Of a stretch of DNA of 64,000 bases, positions 21,924 to 34,212 are shown piece by piece; position 1 is the first letter of the stretch, and each line of letters opens with the position of its first letter. Source of the DNA: Collybiopsis luxurians FD-317 M1 (taxonomy: Eukaryota > Basidiomycota > Agaricomycetes > Agaricales > Omphalotaceae). The notes beneath the pieces were generated by a model, which was given only the letters and a program-made list of their open reading frames with translations, made no database searches and had not been told where the DNA came from. The translations under genes were made by a program, and so were the position numbers. Location: the NCBI GenBank assembly GCA_000827265.1, contig KN834769.1:65823-129822 (forward strand), read 5' to 3'.

Positions 21924-24412
21924 ATGTCCGACGAGAAGACCTCACTATCTGAGCGGAATGTCGCGTCCCCCAAGTTTCCCTCTGAAGAATTGTACCGACC
22001 TGACGTGAATACGGATGGTATAGACGAGAGGAAGCTCATGCGTCGTATCGACCTTCATGTCATCCCCTGGTTGGCTCTTCTCTATTTTCTCAACTTTATG
22101 GATAGAGGAAACATCGGGAACGCGAAGGTAAAGACAAAAAAGTTCCGCAGTTACACTTGCCTATTCATGACGAACCTTTCCAGTTGTACAACATGACGAC
22201 AGACATTCACGTTTCCGACACTCAATATTTGATTGCTTTGACCGTTTACTTCTTTCCCTACGCGTTATTCGAGGTGGGATTAACTGCTGCATAATTTTAT
22301 ATCAGTTTGGTAATGATTCGGAATCGGATGATATTCTCCGTAGCCCGCAAGCAACGTTATCTTGCGACGGCTCCGGCCCTCTATATGGCTTAGTTCAATG
22401 ATCTTTTTGTGGGGTGTGGTCATGGTCTGCCATGGGCTGATTCATAACTACGGTGGGCTCGTAAGTAAGTCATTTGCACGAGATCTCATCGTCGAACCCA
22501 TTTTATTGGGATCATGCCAGCCGTGCGCGTTCTCCTTGGGGTGACAGAAGCCGGAATGTATCCTGGTATTGTATTTTACATCTCCAGGTACTTTGTTCGC
22601 GTCAGTCGCGTTTCCTTGGCTGATTACTGTTTCTAGTTGGTATAAACGCGCAGAAATGGGAATAAAGATCGCATTTTTCTTTTCCTCTGCTACGATATCT
22701 GGTGCGTTTAGCGGTCTGATTTCAGTCGCAATCCACAACATGGATGGCGTCGGCAACTTGGCTGGCTGGAGATGGATCTTCATCCTGGAAGGTCTTTTGA
22801 CTGTAGTCGTTGCTTGTGCTTCATACTATATGATTCAAGATTACCCAGAAACCGCGAGGTTTCTTTCTGAAGAAGAAAGTAGGCTACTTGAGATCTTGTA
22901 GCATGTGTGTCACTCACGATTACGAGTTTAGGAGTCTTTGTTATTCGTCGACTTCAAGACGACGTGCGACTGAGCGCAGCAGGCGAAAAGTACAAAAAGA
23001 AGTATATATGGCAAAGCTTGAAAGATTGGAAGACTTGGGCCGCAAGTGAGCGTGTAGTATTTCTGGTATCCAGTTTTCTGATCGATACATGTACTTAGTG
23101 GGTATTTATATGGGCTTCGATGGTCCACTGTACGCCTTCTCCTTGTTTCTACCCACCATCATTAACAAGGTAAGCACGTAACGTCTGGGTGTCTTTATCC
23201 TAGCTCAGTAGAAATTTTGTAGCTTGGTAGGTCTCACAAGTGCACTTATTGCCCTAATCTCCATTCAATGAGCTACAGGATTCACCGCTACGCGAGCTAA
23301 TCTGCTCACTGTTCCTCCTTATGCTTGGTATGACGGTCATCCACAATTTCTCGCGCTTTCTGCTCATTGCAAATCTAGGGGCTGTATCACCACAATAGCG
23401 GTTGGAATACTTGGAGACCGATTGGGCACCCGGTACTATTTGAGTCTGTCAGTTCTTGTTACGCTCACGTCCTTGCGTATATTCCCTTATGCAAGCATCC
23501 AAATAGTTTCCTTTTTGCGACAGGTTTGATTTTTGTCTATCCGTTGGTTTTCATGTCCTCAACTTAAGCGGCATACTTGCGATTAGGTGCAGCAGGTTAT
23601 ATCATTCTTATTGCCTCGCGAAGTCCTGCTCTGTCCTATTTTGCCGTCTTCTTGGGTGCCTCGTAAGTCAAAATCAAGTCCCAGAAATAGATATTGAGCT
23701 GTCTTTAACCACTCAACCGCCAGAGCTATATATCCTTCAATTCGTGAGTCTATACTACATAATATCGTCCAGCAATCTTTATTTTCTTTCCTTTCCAGCA
23801 AATAACGTGTCAGTCACCTTCTGCTGGACGAAATATGTCGTAGCTGAATTTTCCGTAGTGCATGGGTCGCCGGAAATGTAGAAGGTGCGTATAAGCGTAG
23901 CGTAACGCTAGGGATGGCTATTGGATTTGGAAATATCAATGGCGCAGGTGCGAAGTTCTGTTGATAAGCACACAGGCCTTCGATTGCTGAACTCATACAA
24001 TGAACTCCACTAGTCACCTCGTAAGTATCGAAAATTACCTGATTCGAGCCTCTGCCCTCATTTAAAGTATCTCTTCCAACCAGAAACATTGTAAGATATA
24101 AAAAAATCATCAGGAACCTAGACGAATTGGCTGACTCATTTTTTCAAACAGTATCGTGCCAAGGATTCGCCATGGTATACGACGGGACATGCCATTGTAT
24201 TGGCCTATATCGTAGTCGGGATCATATCCATTACCGTGATGAGAATAGGCTTACAGATAGAAAATGCTCGAAGGGATAGGGGAGAACGAGATGAGATCAT
24301 CGATGGGATTGACAACAAACGCGCGGACGCCAAAAATGGACATTACCCTTCTGTCGAAGCGGCTAGACTTGACAAAGGGGATCAATGGTCTGGTTTTCGA
24401 TACTCGCTGTAG
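21924..24412 (+). CDS. MFS permease, Dal5/allantoate-type anion:cation symporter
   Basis: A multi-exon gene (about a dozen short introns) that can be followed from ATG to stop. It belongs to the major facilitator subfamily that imports small organic anions such as allantoate, nicotinate or pantothenate. Visible parts: RRIDLHVIPWLALLYFLNFMDRGNIGNAK as helix one with the family signature; IALTVYFFPYALFE; VRVLLGVTEAGMYPG; FISSWYKRAEMG-type segment after splicing; GLISVAIHNMDGVGNLAGWRWIFILEG; central linker with RRLQDDVRLSAAGEKYKKKY; FTATRANLLTVPPYAWGC; ILGDRLGTR; GAAGYIILIASRSPAL; AWVAGNVEGAYKRSVTLGMAIGFGN; and WYTTGHAIVLAYIVVG. It ends in a hydrophilic tail (DQWSGFRYSL). One late intron needs donor GTCAGT within GTGTCAGT to keep the frame (NNV|AWVAG). 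The exact substrate is unknown. Confidence 0.85.
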
Positions 24413-25657
24413 AGCAATACTACTGGTAGAATACGTTAAGGCGATTGTCAGCCAGCACACCCTATTAAAGTGGAGCTCTTTTATATTTGTACTTGTCAAG
24501 TTTACACTACTACGATTATGGATGTAGTGGTTCGGGCCATGAGAGGCGGGCATCACTAGGTCGAAAGGTTTCGGTGCTAACTGTTTGGGTTGACTCACGT
24601 CATCGTTCCCTGTTTATTGTGCGAATCACGTCCAGGGCTATACCTTTGGCTCAGCCTTCAACAACTAGTGCGAGGGTCTTTCAGAACTCGAGCTCCTCCG
24701 GGTTTTCGATTTAACTCACCCCTCACTTGGAGGTAATAGCTCCAAAGGTTTCAATGATGCAGATATTTTCTGCTTTGGCTCGTGGGAATACGTCCGAGTT
24801 TTTCGGAAATCTCACCCTGTGTGATTTCAAAATAGGAGAAGTGGTAAGTACCAGTATCTCTGAAGCCCAGGAAAGGAAGAGACGGAAAGAATAGGCAACC
24901 GCAGGAGATCGTAAGGGTCTGCGAGTCTTCAAGGATCTTGAGAGTCGCGACGGACATTGGCCCGAGCGGTCATACGATCGATGTATCCAGGAAAAAGCGA
25001 TTTCCGTAAGTACACAAGATTCAGAGTGATCTGCGACGTTGACTGTCGGTGTTTATGGATAGCGATTGAGGGGTAGAGATTCTGACCAAGATCGAGGGCC
25101 GAACGGAGCAGGAAAAAAGAAGGTGCGAGATATAATGATCTGCGACCGCTAATCCCGGGTCCAGTTTGCCTTTAACAGTTCTGGATATTAATCAGTAGCT
25201 TCCTCAGAAAGCACTGATTTCGAGCTTCTTCTACACTGCACCTTTATATATTCTATCCGCAAATTTTTCAAGCACTAAAGCTACAGAAATGGCGAGAAGT
25301 ATCTTCCGGGAGAACTTGCTGCCTGCGATCGCCGCTTCCAGCATATAAAGGAACCTTGATCATCAGACCATGATCGATTGGAGGCCCCAGACTCTTTGCA
25401 GCGCGGCCGACGAGAAGAATTTTGACACTACTGAGGAGCAGTGAAGCTGACCAAAATTGCTATCCACAATTTTGCATTGCTATCATGAGGCTGAGCCAAT
25501 GAAGATCCAATTGTTGCAACAGACTTGCTTTAGGGTTAGGGACACCTCTCGTATCAACTTTGTACCGGCCCCTGCAACTTGACACATAGGAGACCCATTG
25601 GGATCGCAGTATTAACCATTGCCGGTACAGCGCGTTTGGCTCCTTATTCCAGGCAGC
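24413..25657. other. Intergenic region
   Basis: No convincing gene; minus-strand frames at about 24720-24960 lack recognisable motifs and splice partners. No repeat or RNA gene is recognised. Confidence 0.4.
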
Positions 25658-25663
25658 TATAAA
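25658..25663 (+). promoter_or_regulatory. TATAAA box of the first DUF6534-like gene
   Basis: TATAAA lies 118 nt before the ATG at 25781 in the context GCAGCTATAAACCG, leaving room for a 5' untranslated leader. Confidence 0.5.
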
Positions 25664-25780
25664 CCGAGTATCTCTGGACTTGAATCTTTAGGTTCATTCC
25701 TCCCATCCCGCTCTCTTGATAGCAAGCACAACTATCTGCACTTTCTTTCTCCCCGAACTAGCTTTCTAATCGCATCCACA

Positions 25781-27217
25781 ATGGCTTACGACGATCTTCT
25801 CGGGTAAGTAGTACTTCAGCTTGAGCCGTCATCGTTGACGCTAACCGTCGCCTCTTACAGTACAATCCTGCTCGGTACCTGGGTTTGCTCGATGTTATAT
25901 GCAGAGGTCCTGAGGGACACTTGGTTCTACTTTAAGAACTTTCCCAAAGACAGTCTCTTTCTCAAAGCCCTCGTTGCTGCTACTGTTCTGTGCGATTCCG
26001 TCTCCCTTGCTGCGGATTATGCAGATGTGTACTTGGTACGGTTTGAAAGCGTCTTAGCTTCCCTCCTTACTCATCTTCTTCTCAGAACATGGTATCCCAC
26101 TGGGGTGATCAGACGTTCATCGTGAAGCAATATTGGCCTGTGACGTTATATCTGTGTACCACGGGTATCACTGCAGCTCTCGTTCAAGGCTTCTTGGCCA
26201 TCAGATACTACACCTTGACTCGTAACTGGATTTTCGTGCTTGTCACCTTCGCTTTGATCGCCTGCGCGGTAAGTCAAAACTTCTTATTGAATATTTTAGA
26301 TGATTTATCTTCCTGCTACAGCTTGCGACCTCCGAAGCGACTGCAACCACATTTGCACTTCACCCAGACTACAGCGATCGTTACAGGGGCCGAATTCCTG
26401 TTATTATGTGGATGACGACCACCGCCGTTGCAGGTACTTGCACCTATCTTTCCATAGCTTTCCACTCGATTAATCACACTTGCAGATATCGTCATTTCCG
26501 TTGCTCTTATCTTGCAGTTATACTCTATGAAAACTTCATTTTCAAACACTGAAAGGTATGTCCCTGTAGCCCTCGAAGTGTTTAGTTGTGGCTTAAAATG
26601 TTTAACACAGCGCCATCAAGCGTTTGATTCGTCAAACTATCCAAACAGGAACTGCTTCTTCCGCTATCGCCATTTGCGTTCTCGTCTCTTTCTTGGTCAA
26701 CAACTCCAGTAACAGTAAGTCATACTCCGTTCGCCATTGAAGTTGAGAGAGTTTCTCATCGCGTTTTTATCCAGTCGAAACTATGTTCGCTTTCATTCTG
26801 GGGCGAGTTTACGTTTTGACGTTACTCTCAAACGTCAACATGAGAAAGTCTACTAACAAGGATGACATCACCATGAATACCGAGGACGAGAGCAGAAAAC
26901 ATGCCCGAGTTAATCCCACCGTTACCGTAGAGGGAATTCGTATGTTGTCTTGCTTATTTCAATCTAGTCCATCATTGACGTGTTCGATGCAGAGGTTCAC
27001 CGCACCATCGTCCGCATGGAGGATGACGAGTACGCAGAAGCCAAGCCTACGACAGTCTCGTACAACACAACATCGGTAAGGATCTTGAAATCTGCAAACG
27101 TTCTGGATAGACTGGCTTGACATCTTACAGAACCCCATGAACGCTCGCAACGACTCACAAAGCAATAACGATTCCGAGTCCATCACGAAGGGTGAATTTG
27201 GCTTGGATGTCGTTTAG
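25781..27217 (+). CDS. DUF6534-like seven-helix membrane protein, copy 1 (333 aa)
   Basis: Nine exons (25781-25803, 25861-26035, 26086-26268, 26322-26433, 26486-26555, 26611-26714, 26775-26939, 26993-27075, 27131-27217) join in frame to 333 codons plus stop. Helices in order: TILLGTWVCSMLYAEVL; FLKALVAATVLCDSVSLAADY; VTLYLCTTGITAALVQGFLAIRYY; WIFVLVTFALIACA; IPVIMWMTTTAVADIVISVALILQLY; TGTASSAIAICVLVSFLVN; and MFAFILGRVYVLTLLSNVNMRKS. The pattern RLIRQTIQTG, then a hydrophobic helix, then FILGR.Y..TLL...N.RKS is the hallmark of the Agaricomycete DUF6534 family, usually found in tandem arrays. The 90-residue C-terminal tail is hydrophilic. Function unknown; the topology is receptor-like. Confidence 0.85.
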
Positions 27218-29876
27218 ACAGTACATCCGCTCGATACAGTAAGAGATTCGACCAGTAGCTAATGTGTACTTATCTGCTTAATCTTGTATCCTTGGATAAT
27301 TGCGTAGAAAATTGGGAATGCAATTGCATAGTTTTATTCATTTGATATCGAGTCTGGCGTATGTCGATTTTGATTTGAATGGGTGAGAATGCAAGTGGAG
27401 TCATCTTTGGTCGAGCGTCGAAGAACACCCCGAAATCGTTCCACGGTCTTACATGTAGTACACTGCCTGGAGTCCAGCTTTCTCAGAAAAGCTTCTCTTG
27501 TGGTTCGTAACCGTGGATCAAAAACTATGTCCTGGATACGTTGGTCGCAGGACATGACTTCGTGCGCCCGAGTTAAAGACTCAAAAGGGCGTGGCAGATG
27601 TGACGGCCGTTGAACATCCGGCTTGGAGCGCTCGATATTGGCTCCATGCCGCGACGAGAGCCATCGTGGCCTCAATTTTTTCGGAAACAAATCCGGATAA
27701 AAATATAACACGCGTGTAGCAATGGCATCACTGGGTTCAATATCTGTCCTGAAAAGCAGCGAGGGTCACACCAGGACAAGTGTGAGATTGAGGCTTAGGA
27801 AAGGTTACTAGTAACCAAGCACCTCATCAGGTTACATTCTTCCTTAACAGTCAAACCGTACTCTCTACTCGAGTATACCACATCATTTTGACTACGATAG
27901 ATATTGCAGCATGGATCTACATCGACAGTCACAGTTACAGAAAAAAATTCTCGAGGCTCTGTGATGGGTATTTGAGAGGATGATGTCCTCGGACATGATA
28001 CATAGGGTTTTGGGGTGCTATCAAATTGCAACCGCTATTACCGGCAAACAGAACGGATGGTATCAAAAAAAAAGGTCATAAAGCGATACAATAATTTGTG
28101 AGGCACATCCACAACACGCTGAGCCGACCCACGCATATACTTAAACAGGTCCAGCCAAAACTGAAGATCATATTTGCTTATTCCGCTCAGCGCAATGGCA
28201 TTGTACGGCAAGAGGTGAGTCATATGACTCGGGAAATTTCTATGACAGCTATTAAAAACGCATCTAAGTGATCGTATCTACCTAAACAAACCATTAATTC
28301 CTTGCTCCACGAGAATGCCGCCAAATGTACAGTTGTCTAAGCATAGGTGGAGCAATGAATAGTATATTTGTTTGGCAGTAAGCACCATCATTAAGGTGCA
28401 TTTTTCGAAAACAATGCTAGAAATAACTAAATGGCCGGAGTTTTCCAGAATCAAAAAAGTATTCACAGCCGGCCTCGATGAGTTGGAACTGTCCCAAATA
28501 ATTTCACATGGTCTCCGCCATTTTGAAGGTAGGGCATGCTATACTATATGCATATGACAGGAGCCGAGCTTGACGGTGACTTATGATTACACTTCGAGTT
28601 ACAACAAATGGGCAATGTCCTGAAATCTGTATCGCAGTCATTTTGTTGGAAATGAGGATTTTCAAGTAGGAGAGTTAGCTGACTGAGAATGCAACAATCA
28701 CTGCCACCATGCAAGCACTTGCTATCGTGTATTTCATCAGTCCATCGCCTTCCATAAGATCATCATTGATTAATTGAACAGATCCTGGGTTCTTAGAAAA
28801 TTTGTGGCATGGAATGGACATTTATCTGAGTGGCTGGGGCGTGGCTGCTAGTCCAAGCAAGGGAACTAAGAAAAAATCCATTGAGGTCCTGGATACTTGA
28901 TGTTTGATCCACTGAGTTTATTCTGATCAAGTTCAAGAATTTCCAGAATGTATGTCCAGTTATACCACTCCTACGAAATTCAAAAAGAGGCTGGATACTA
29001 TAGACATCTGTATAGGAATCGCTTGTGAACTGGGCATTGGTATAGTTTCTGGCTGCCCAGCCGTCGGTGCTACATTCATGTTAGTGGTAATCGAATCTAA
29101 TGTCATTCCTCGAATCGGAAAGGAACTGAATAAAGACGGAAATGTTGTATCACTGTCGGGCAAGTCTTATAGGATTGGGCGCTGATGGCGAACTTAATGT
29201 TCCGAGTTGGACACCGCTGGTTTCCAGGGAATGAGAAGTATGCTTGGCATTGGTATATAGAACAGGCGTACGTGGCATGTCAGCCCAATATCCTTTTTCG
29301 AGGTGAACCGTGAGGTTCAAGGTTATAATTGGCATGTATCAATTGAACTTCTGCGAAAGCTGTATCCAGGGTCAATAAACTTTGCCTGGAGCTTGGCTCG
29401 GAATGCTATTGAGTTACACTCCACTCCATTAATTCATACACTTTACGGGAGTCCCGCGTTCAATAGCTTTCAGGACTCCAGGATTTGAGACCATTATAGC
29501 TTCCAAGGTGCTTTCGGCCTCAATCCAGCTTAGCTGTTTCACAGATTCTATTTACTGAGTCTACTGCACTTAAACGGCCAGTACGAAAAGCATTCACACA
29601 AACAGAATATATATCAGGACATTGTGATGGCAGGGAGTTCGTCGGACGACAGTATTAGACAGGCGTATCAACTTCTACCGTGGTGCTGCCACTAGGCAAA
29701 GCATTGACACTACACAAGGGCGGATCCCAACAAAATTTTAGCTTCTTATTCACACTTCAGGTTGCTGTAACTTATAAGACTAAATTCCAGTGTCTACCAT
29801 ATCTATCCTCCATTCCACCTGACGCGCTCCAATTATAAGATTGCTCTCTGCACTCTGTCCCATAATCGTGTCAAAA
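27218..29876. other. Long spacer between DUF6534-like copies 1 and 2
   Basis: No gene could be supported. A minus-strand frame at 27334-27711 (125 codons) has no recognised domain and may be chance. Part of the right half (about 29230-29420) is a diverged copy of about 35200-35360, upstream of the third family member, showing that copies two and three were duplicated with their upstream flank. Confidence 0.45.
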
Positions 29877-31319
29877 ATGGCTTTCGACGATCGTCTCGGG
29901 TAAGTTGTTTTTCTTATCTCGATCAATCAGTCTCGTCGCCAACTCTCGTCTTTTATAGTACCATTCTGCTTGGTACCTGGGTCTGCTCGATGTTATATGC
30001 AGAGGTCCTGAGATACACTTGGTTTTACTTCAAGAACTTTCCCAGAGATAGCTTCCTTCTCAAAGCTCTTGTCGCGGCTACTGTGTTGAGCGATACCGCT
30101 TCCCTCGCTGCAGATTGTGCAGATGTGTACTTGGTATGACAGCTTTTGAATTTGCTGCGTATATTTGACAGACCTTTCTTCTAGAATTCAGTCACCCACT
30201 GGGGCGATCAGGCGTTCATCCTGAATCAATATTGGCCGGTAACCTTGTACCTTAGCACTACGGGGATCACTGCAGCCCTCGTCCAGAGCTTCTTGACCGT
30301 CAGATACTACAGCTTGACTCACAATTGGATTTTCGCGCTTGTCACTTTCGTCTTCATAGCTTGCGCGGTTAGTCAAAACGTTTAAAAGGATATTCTAGAT
30401 TATCGATCATTTTGTTACAGCTGGCCTCCTGCGAAGCCACCGCAATCACATTGGCTATGCACCCCGCATATAACGATCGTTTCAAGAGTAGAATCTATGT
30501 AATCGTCTGGTCGTCAACAACCGCAGTTGCAGGTACTTGTCTATCACTCCATAGCTTTGAACTCAGAAATCTACTCTGGCGTAGATATCGTTATTTCTGC
30601 AGCCCTTATCATGCAGCTGCGTTCCATGAGAAGTTCCTTCGCAAGCACTGAAAGGTACGTCTCGATTATCCCTCAAGTGTTGGTGAAAGCCAATGCATTT
30701 CGAAACAGCGCAATCAAGCGGTTGATTCGTCAAACGATCCAAACAGGAACTGCTTCCTCCGCCATTGCCATATGCATTCTTGTTTCTTTCGTGGTCAATA
30801 ATGCGAGTAATAGTAAGTTATACTTCACTAGCACTCTACTTAGGCGTATCTTATCTGACCTTTCTTAGTTGAATCCATGTTTGTTTTCATACTAGGGCGA
30901 ATCTACGTTTTAACATTACTCTTGAATGTCAATATGAGAACATCTGCTCACAAGGATGTCATTGCCATGAGCACGGACTCTGAAAATAGAAGACATGCTC
31001 GAGGCAATCCCGCTGTTTCTTTAGATGGCATCCGTCAGTCGCGTTCTTAGTTCCAATGCAGTAACATTGACGTTGCTTTTTTTTTTTCCAAGAAATACAT
31101 CGTACCATCGTCCGCATGGAGGAGGATGATGACTCTGCCAAGGCCAAGCCGCCATATGACTCATCCGTAGTGAGTATGTTTTGATATGGCTACAGAGCCG
31201 ATTTGCTCATAATCTTACAGTTCCCTCTGAACCCTCAACACGATTCCAATAGCAATACTGACCATCACTTGGCGACTTTGGAGTCCATTAGGAAGGGTCC
31301 ACACAGCTTAGACTCTTAG
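29877..31319 (+). CDS. DUF6534-like seven-helix membrane protein, copy 2
   Basis: It has the same exon structure as copy 1 (first exon ATG GCT TTC ... CTC GG|GTAAGT, then TACCATT..., last exon ending in SIRKGPHSLDS and stop at 31317-31319), and every intron keeps GT and AG. Family landmarks: TILLGTWVCSMLYAEVLRYTWFYFKNF; FLLKALVAATVLSDTASLAAD; LSTTGITAALVQSFLTVRYYS; RLIRQTIQTGTASSAIAICILVSFVVN; and FVFILGRIYVLTLLLNVNMRTS. About 330 residues. Closer to copy 3 than to copy 1 in sequence. Function unknown. Confidence 0.85.
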
Positions 31320-31729
31320 CCGAGATTCTGTGGTACGAGTATCGAGGGTATATCTAGCGGATCTTGTACTCTTTCATTCACCCTGGAAGTGGAAAAAATT
31401 CTGCCAAGCAGAATTAAAATGGTATAAAGAGAATTTGGGCGTTGTTGGTATAGGCTATAAGAACTTAAAAAGATCAAATTCAGCTCAACTGAATAACGCA
31501 TATAACCACATTCAGTAAAGCTTGAGCCCAAGGTTTTTGAGATAAGAACTATTGTTGTCGGGCCCTCAAATCTGTCAAGTCCTTTTCTGGTGATAGTCCT
31601 GTAAAGTTGCCGTGTTTGAACTTGGCATAATTTTGCTTTGACCTGTGAGATTTAGTATCAGGTCCAGACTCCGGAGCATTTTTCTGCATATCGTCTTACC
31701 CTTATTCTGCTGCATTATCCACCCCACAA
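31320..31729. repeat. Duplicated 3' flank of the DUF6534-like genes
   Basis: No gene. The sequence around 31620-31700 (TTTGACC.GTGAGATTT and CGTCTTACCCTTATTCTGCTG) matches the region after copy 3 at about 37360-37440, so the duplicated unit includes 3' flanks. Confidence 0.5.
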
Positions 31730-31954
31730 CATCAGGAAAAAGTCCCTATGCCCAGGCTGCCTAGAGACACCCCTCAAATCCTAGGGAGCCTTAGGATCCC
31801 CTCAGGATCCCTGGGCTCCCTGGGTGAAATTTTAGAGCTCTGAGGGCCCTTGAAATCATCCCCAGGGATCTCAGGGAGCCCAGGGAGCTTCAGGGTCCCC
31901 TAGGATTTAGGGGGTGTCCCTGGGCAGCCTGGGCTAAAGGTGTTTTTTCTGATG
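31730..31954. repeat. 225-bp imperfect palindrome (foldback element)
   Basis: The left arm starts CATCAGGAAAAAG and continues GCCCAGGCTGCC, ACACCCC, AAATCCTAGG, GGATCCCTGGGCTCCCTGG. The right arm is its reverse complement with mismatches, ending GGCAGCCTGGGC...TTTTTTCTGATG. The axis is near 31842. Within each arm the words CCCTGGG, AGGATCC and GGGAGCC recur, so the arms are internally repetitive. The DNA or a transcript would form a long hairpin. It resembles a foldback or miniature inverted-repeat element; no flanking target duplication was found. Confidence 0.75.
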
Positions 31955-32221
31955 AAAGGCTTGAAAGAGACCGGGGAGTATTGAATTCATAATTTCGGAA
32001 GGGCTAAACACTCCCGCATGTAGCCTCCTCTAAGCAGACAATGAACACAGCGACAATCACTAAAGTGATGTGTGTATAGGTTATCCCACAAGGCACTTAT
32101 TTTATTTGATATGTATTGTGTGAGTGAACTTGCTAGTAGGTAAACCAAGTGTAAAAGTTAGTCAAATATGACAACCACTATCACTACTCAAGCCCTTGCC
32201 ATTTTCTTGCCATCAATTCAT

Positions 32222-32590
32222 TGTACACATGCAAGGCCCATGCCAGTAATATCTTGTATTTACCAAAAGCTTATTGTTACGAGTCCAGAATGAAATGAAG
32301 GAATTGTCCCTCCATGCAGTTTGTCCCTTTTCTCACAGTCCTCTCTATGTCAATGCCATTTTTATGGACCTGTCACTTTTTGTGACTTTTTGTTACATGT
32401 GTGACTTCTCAACCACCGCAGTCTCATTCTCTTTTTGCTTTTCTTGTTTGTGATTCTTTTTTTTTAACACCAGTCCTGACACCAGTTGTTATTAGCCTGC
32501 TGAAAACTGCCTTCTATACACAGGGGTTTGCCGCCGCTTCTGTGCCTTGTATGTGGTTTTTGTGATGCACTGTTCTTTACTGACTTGAAC
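32222..32590 (+). repeat. LTR-like direct repeat, left copy
   Basis: About 365 bp beginning TGTACACATGCAAGGCCCATGCC and ending near CACTGTTCTTTACTGACTT. It matches 34571-34950 with scattered substitutions and small indels. The 5'-TG start in both copies and the 2.35 kb spacing suggest long terminal repeats of a non-autonomous or decayed element. A CA end, primer-binding site and target duplication could not be placed. Confidence 0.65.
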
Positions 32591-33837
32591 CTATATTTTT
32601 CCTTCTTTCATAGTCTCTGGTACTTGGTAGGCATGGAACTCACAATTCCATAAATTATTCTAGCATGCACCAATGGTGATGTGACTGCAACTACTTACCA
32701 AGTCAGAAATGATTCTCTGCTCTGAAGTCTTGACTTCAGACTGCCCAAACCCCCCCCCCCCTCCCAAAAAAAAGAGTGAGGCAGTAGGAGCAGAAAGGTG
32801 AAAACACCAGGAAGATGAACAAGTCCTTCTGACTCCATGCAGCTGAAGTACCAACTTCTCAACATCTCAACATCAATAATTGGTTTATAGTTTATAGGTT
32901 TGTAGGCTTTTTAGGGCTTTTCAAAATGCAGGAGTAACTCAATCACTAATCATGGCAGGTTAACAACCATGCTCCAGGCAAAAGTTATAATCAAAGGCTT
33001 CACACAAAGGCTGTTGCAGTCCAAAGGTTACTTGATTAAACAGTAGACTATCAACCCTATTTATACTGCTCAAAAATATTATCTACTGTTTAGTACAAAA
33101 TTGCTCTTCAAATATTCAATATCAAATACAAGTTTCTTTAATCAGTGAATGTTTCAGAGTTTCTCTCTAATTTGTTTCCCAATTGTTCTGAATAATTTGT
33201 AGCTGGTAATCATTTCATTCTTTTACTTAGAAAGACTTGAGTCAAATTAGTTAGTTCCATGTGGATGGGTCAAGAAATTACCCACTCCTACATCCACTGT
33301 GCAACTACATCTCAGTCACTTCATATTGTTTTCTTATTAGTTCCCTTCTTGAAAGAACTGTATCCCTTTTATTACTGGTTTTCATTGTTTGTTAATAGTG
33401 AATCATCAGCATCAAAAGATATCCCTTAAATCAAAGAAATCTCTAACTCTAGATTACTCTGAGATTTGGTATCTCTAATCTCTCTATCTGGAACAGCTTT
33501 AATTACATTCTGGAAGGCCACCTCCATCTTGCCTCCCTGGCATCAATGCAACCCAGTACCTAAGTAGTCTGTGCTGTCAGCCACTTTGATGGTCTTGATC
33601 AATGGCAAACCACTAAGTCAGAAAGTTCCCTGGATGGTGCCAAGCAATATCTTTACTTAATGAGGACCCATTGTGATAAATGGATGGGTTTATTAGTATC
33701 AACAAACACTAGAGCAATGTCCCTCAAGTTTCCACTTTTGGGTGGTAATGGATAATCTTTCACTGAAATGGGTACTTGTTCCCAGTATCCCAGTTTTAAC
33801 TAAAACATAACTAATTCCAAAGGCAGTTGTAGGCTTT
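32591..33837. mobile_element. Internal region of a decayed element, no intact ORF
   Basis: AT-rich sequence between the two direct repeats, dense with stops in all frames. It includes a C10 run followed by an A-rich run near 32751-32775. Some stretches of the reverse complement (about 33490-33700) look like eroded coding sequence, but no retrotransposon motif could be named with confidence. Confidence 0.4.
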
Positions 33838-34212
33838 CGGCATTCGTTCACACGCCCTGGGTCTGCTTCGACTACTAATTCTGCAGTGATTTACTTTCCG
33901 TCATCAGATAGAGAGGGATACCGTAGCGAACAGCAGGCTACAGACGTTGCTCAAAAAAGACCGACTCCCAGAAATGATTTCTCGGGCTCTTCATCAGATA
34001 GTGGCGAGTCGAACGATAATGTAGACTAGCTTGACATTCGATCGGCGGTTGTTGGATAGCCTATCTTTTTCTTCGCATTTTGGAGGATTTTTGGTTTTGT
34101 ATAATAGCCGGATTCGCATGCTAACATATCGTAGATATAAATAATCCATGGATATCACCACGAGTATCCCACATTGATCCCACACATATTCTATGCACAC
34201 ACGCGCATGTTT
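33838..34212 (+). pseudogene. Copied 3' end of the 39676-40512 gene inside the repeat block
   Basis: 375 bp nearly identical to the reverse complement of 39493-39867. It contains the last 60 or so codons of that membrane protein (HSFTRPGSASTTNSAVIYF, then RPTPRNDFSGSSSDSGES...NVD and stop) plus about 180 bp of its 3' flank. The coding part stays open despite several substitutions (for example DTEG to DREG, ADIARK to TDVAQK). There is no start, membrane helix or promoter, so it is a gene fragment. Confidence 0.9.

Noticed and set aside
24723..24957. Overlapping minus-strand frames after the permease gene
   Set aside because: No domain, no splice partners, and no similarity between the frames and anything else in the window.
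27334..27711. 125-codon minus-strand frame in the spacer between DUF6534-like copies
   Set aside because: Composition is unremarkable and no motif, promoter or conserved copy in the other spacer supports it; left as possible but unsupported.
31730..31954. CRISPR-like array in the repetitive stretch
   Set aside because: The repeats are arms of one palindrome without regular spacers, and the genome is eukaryotic.
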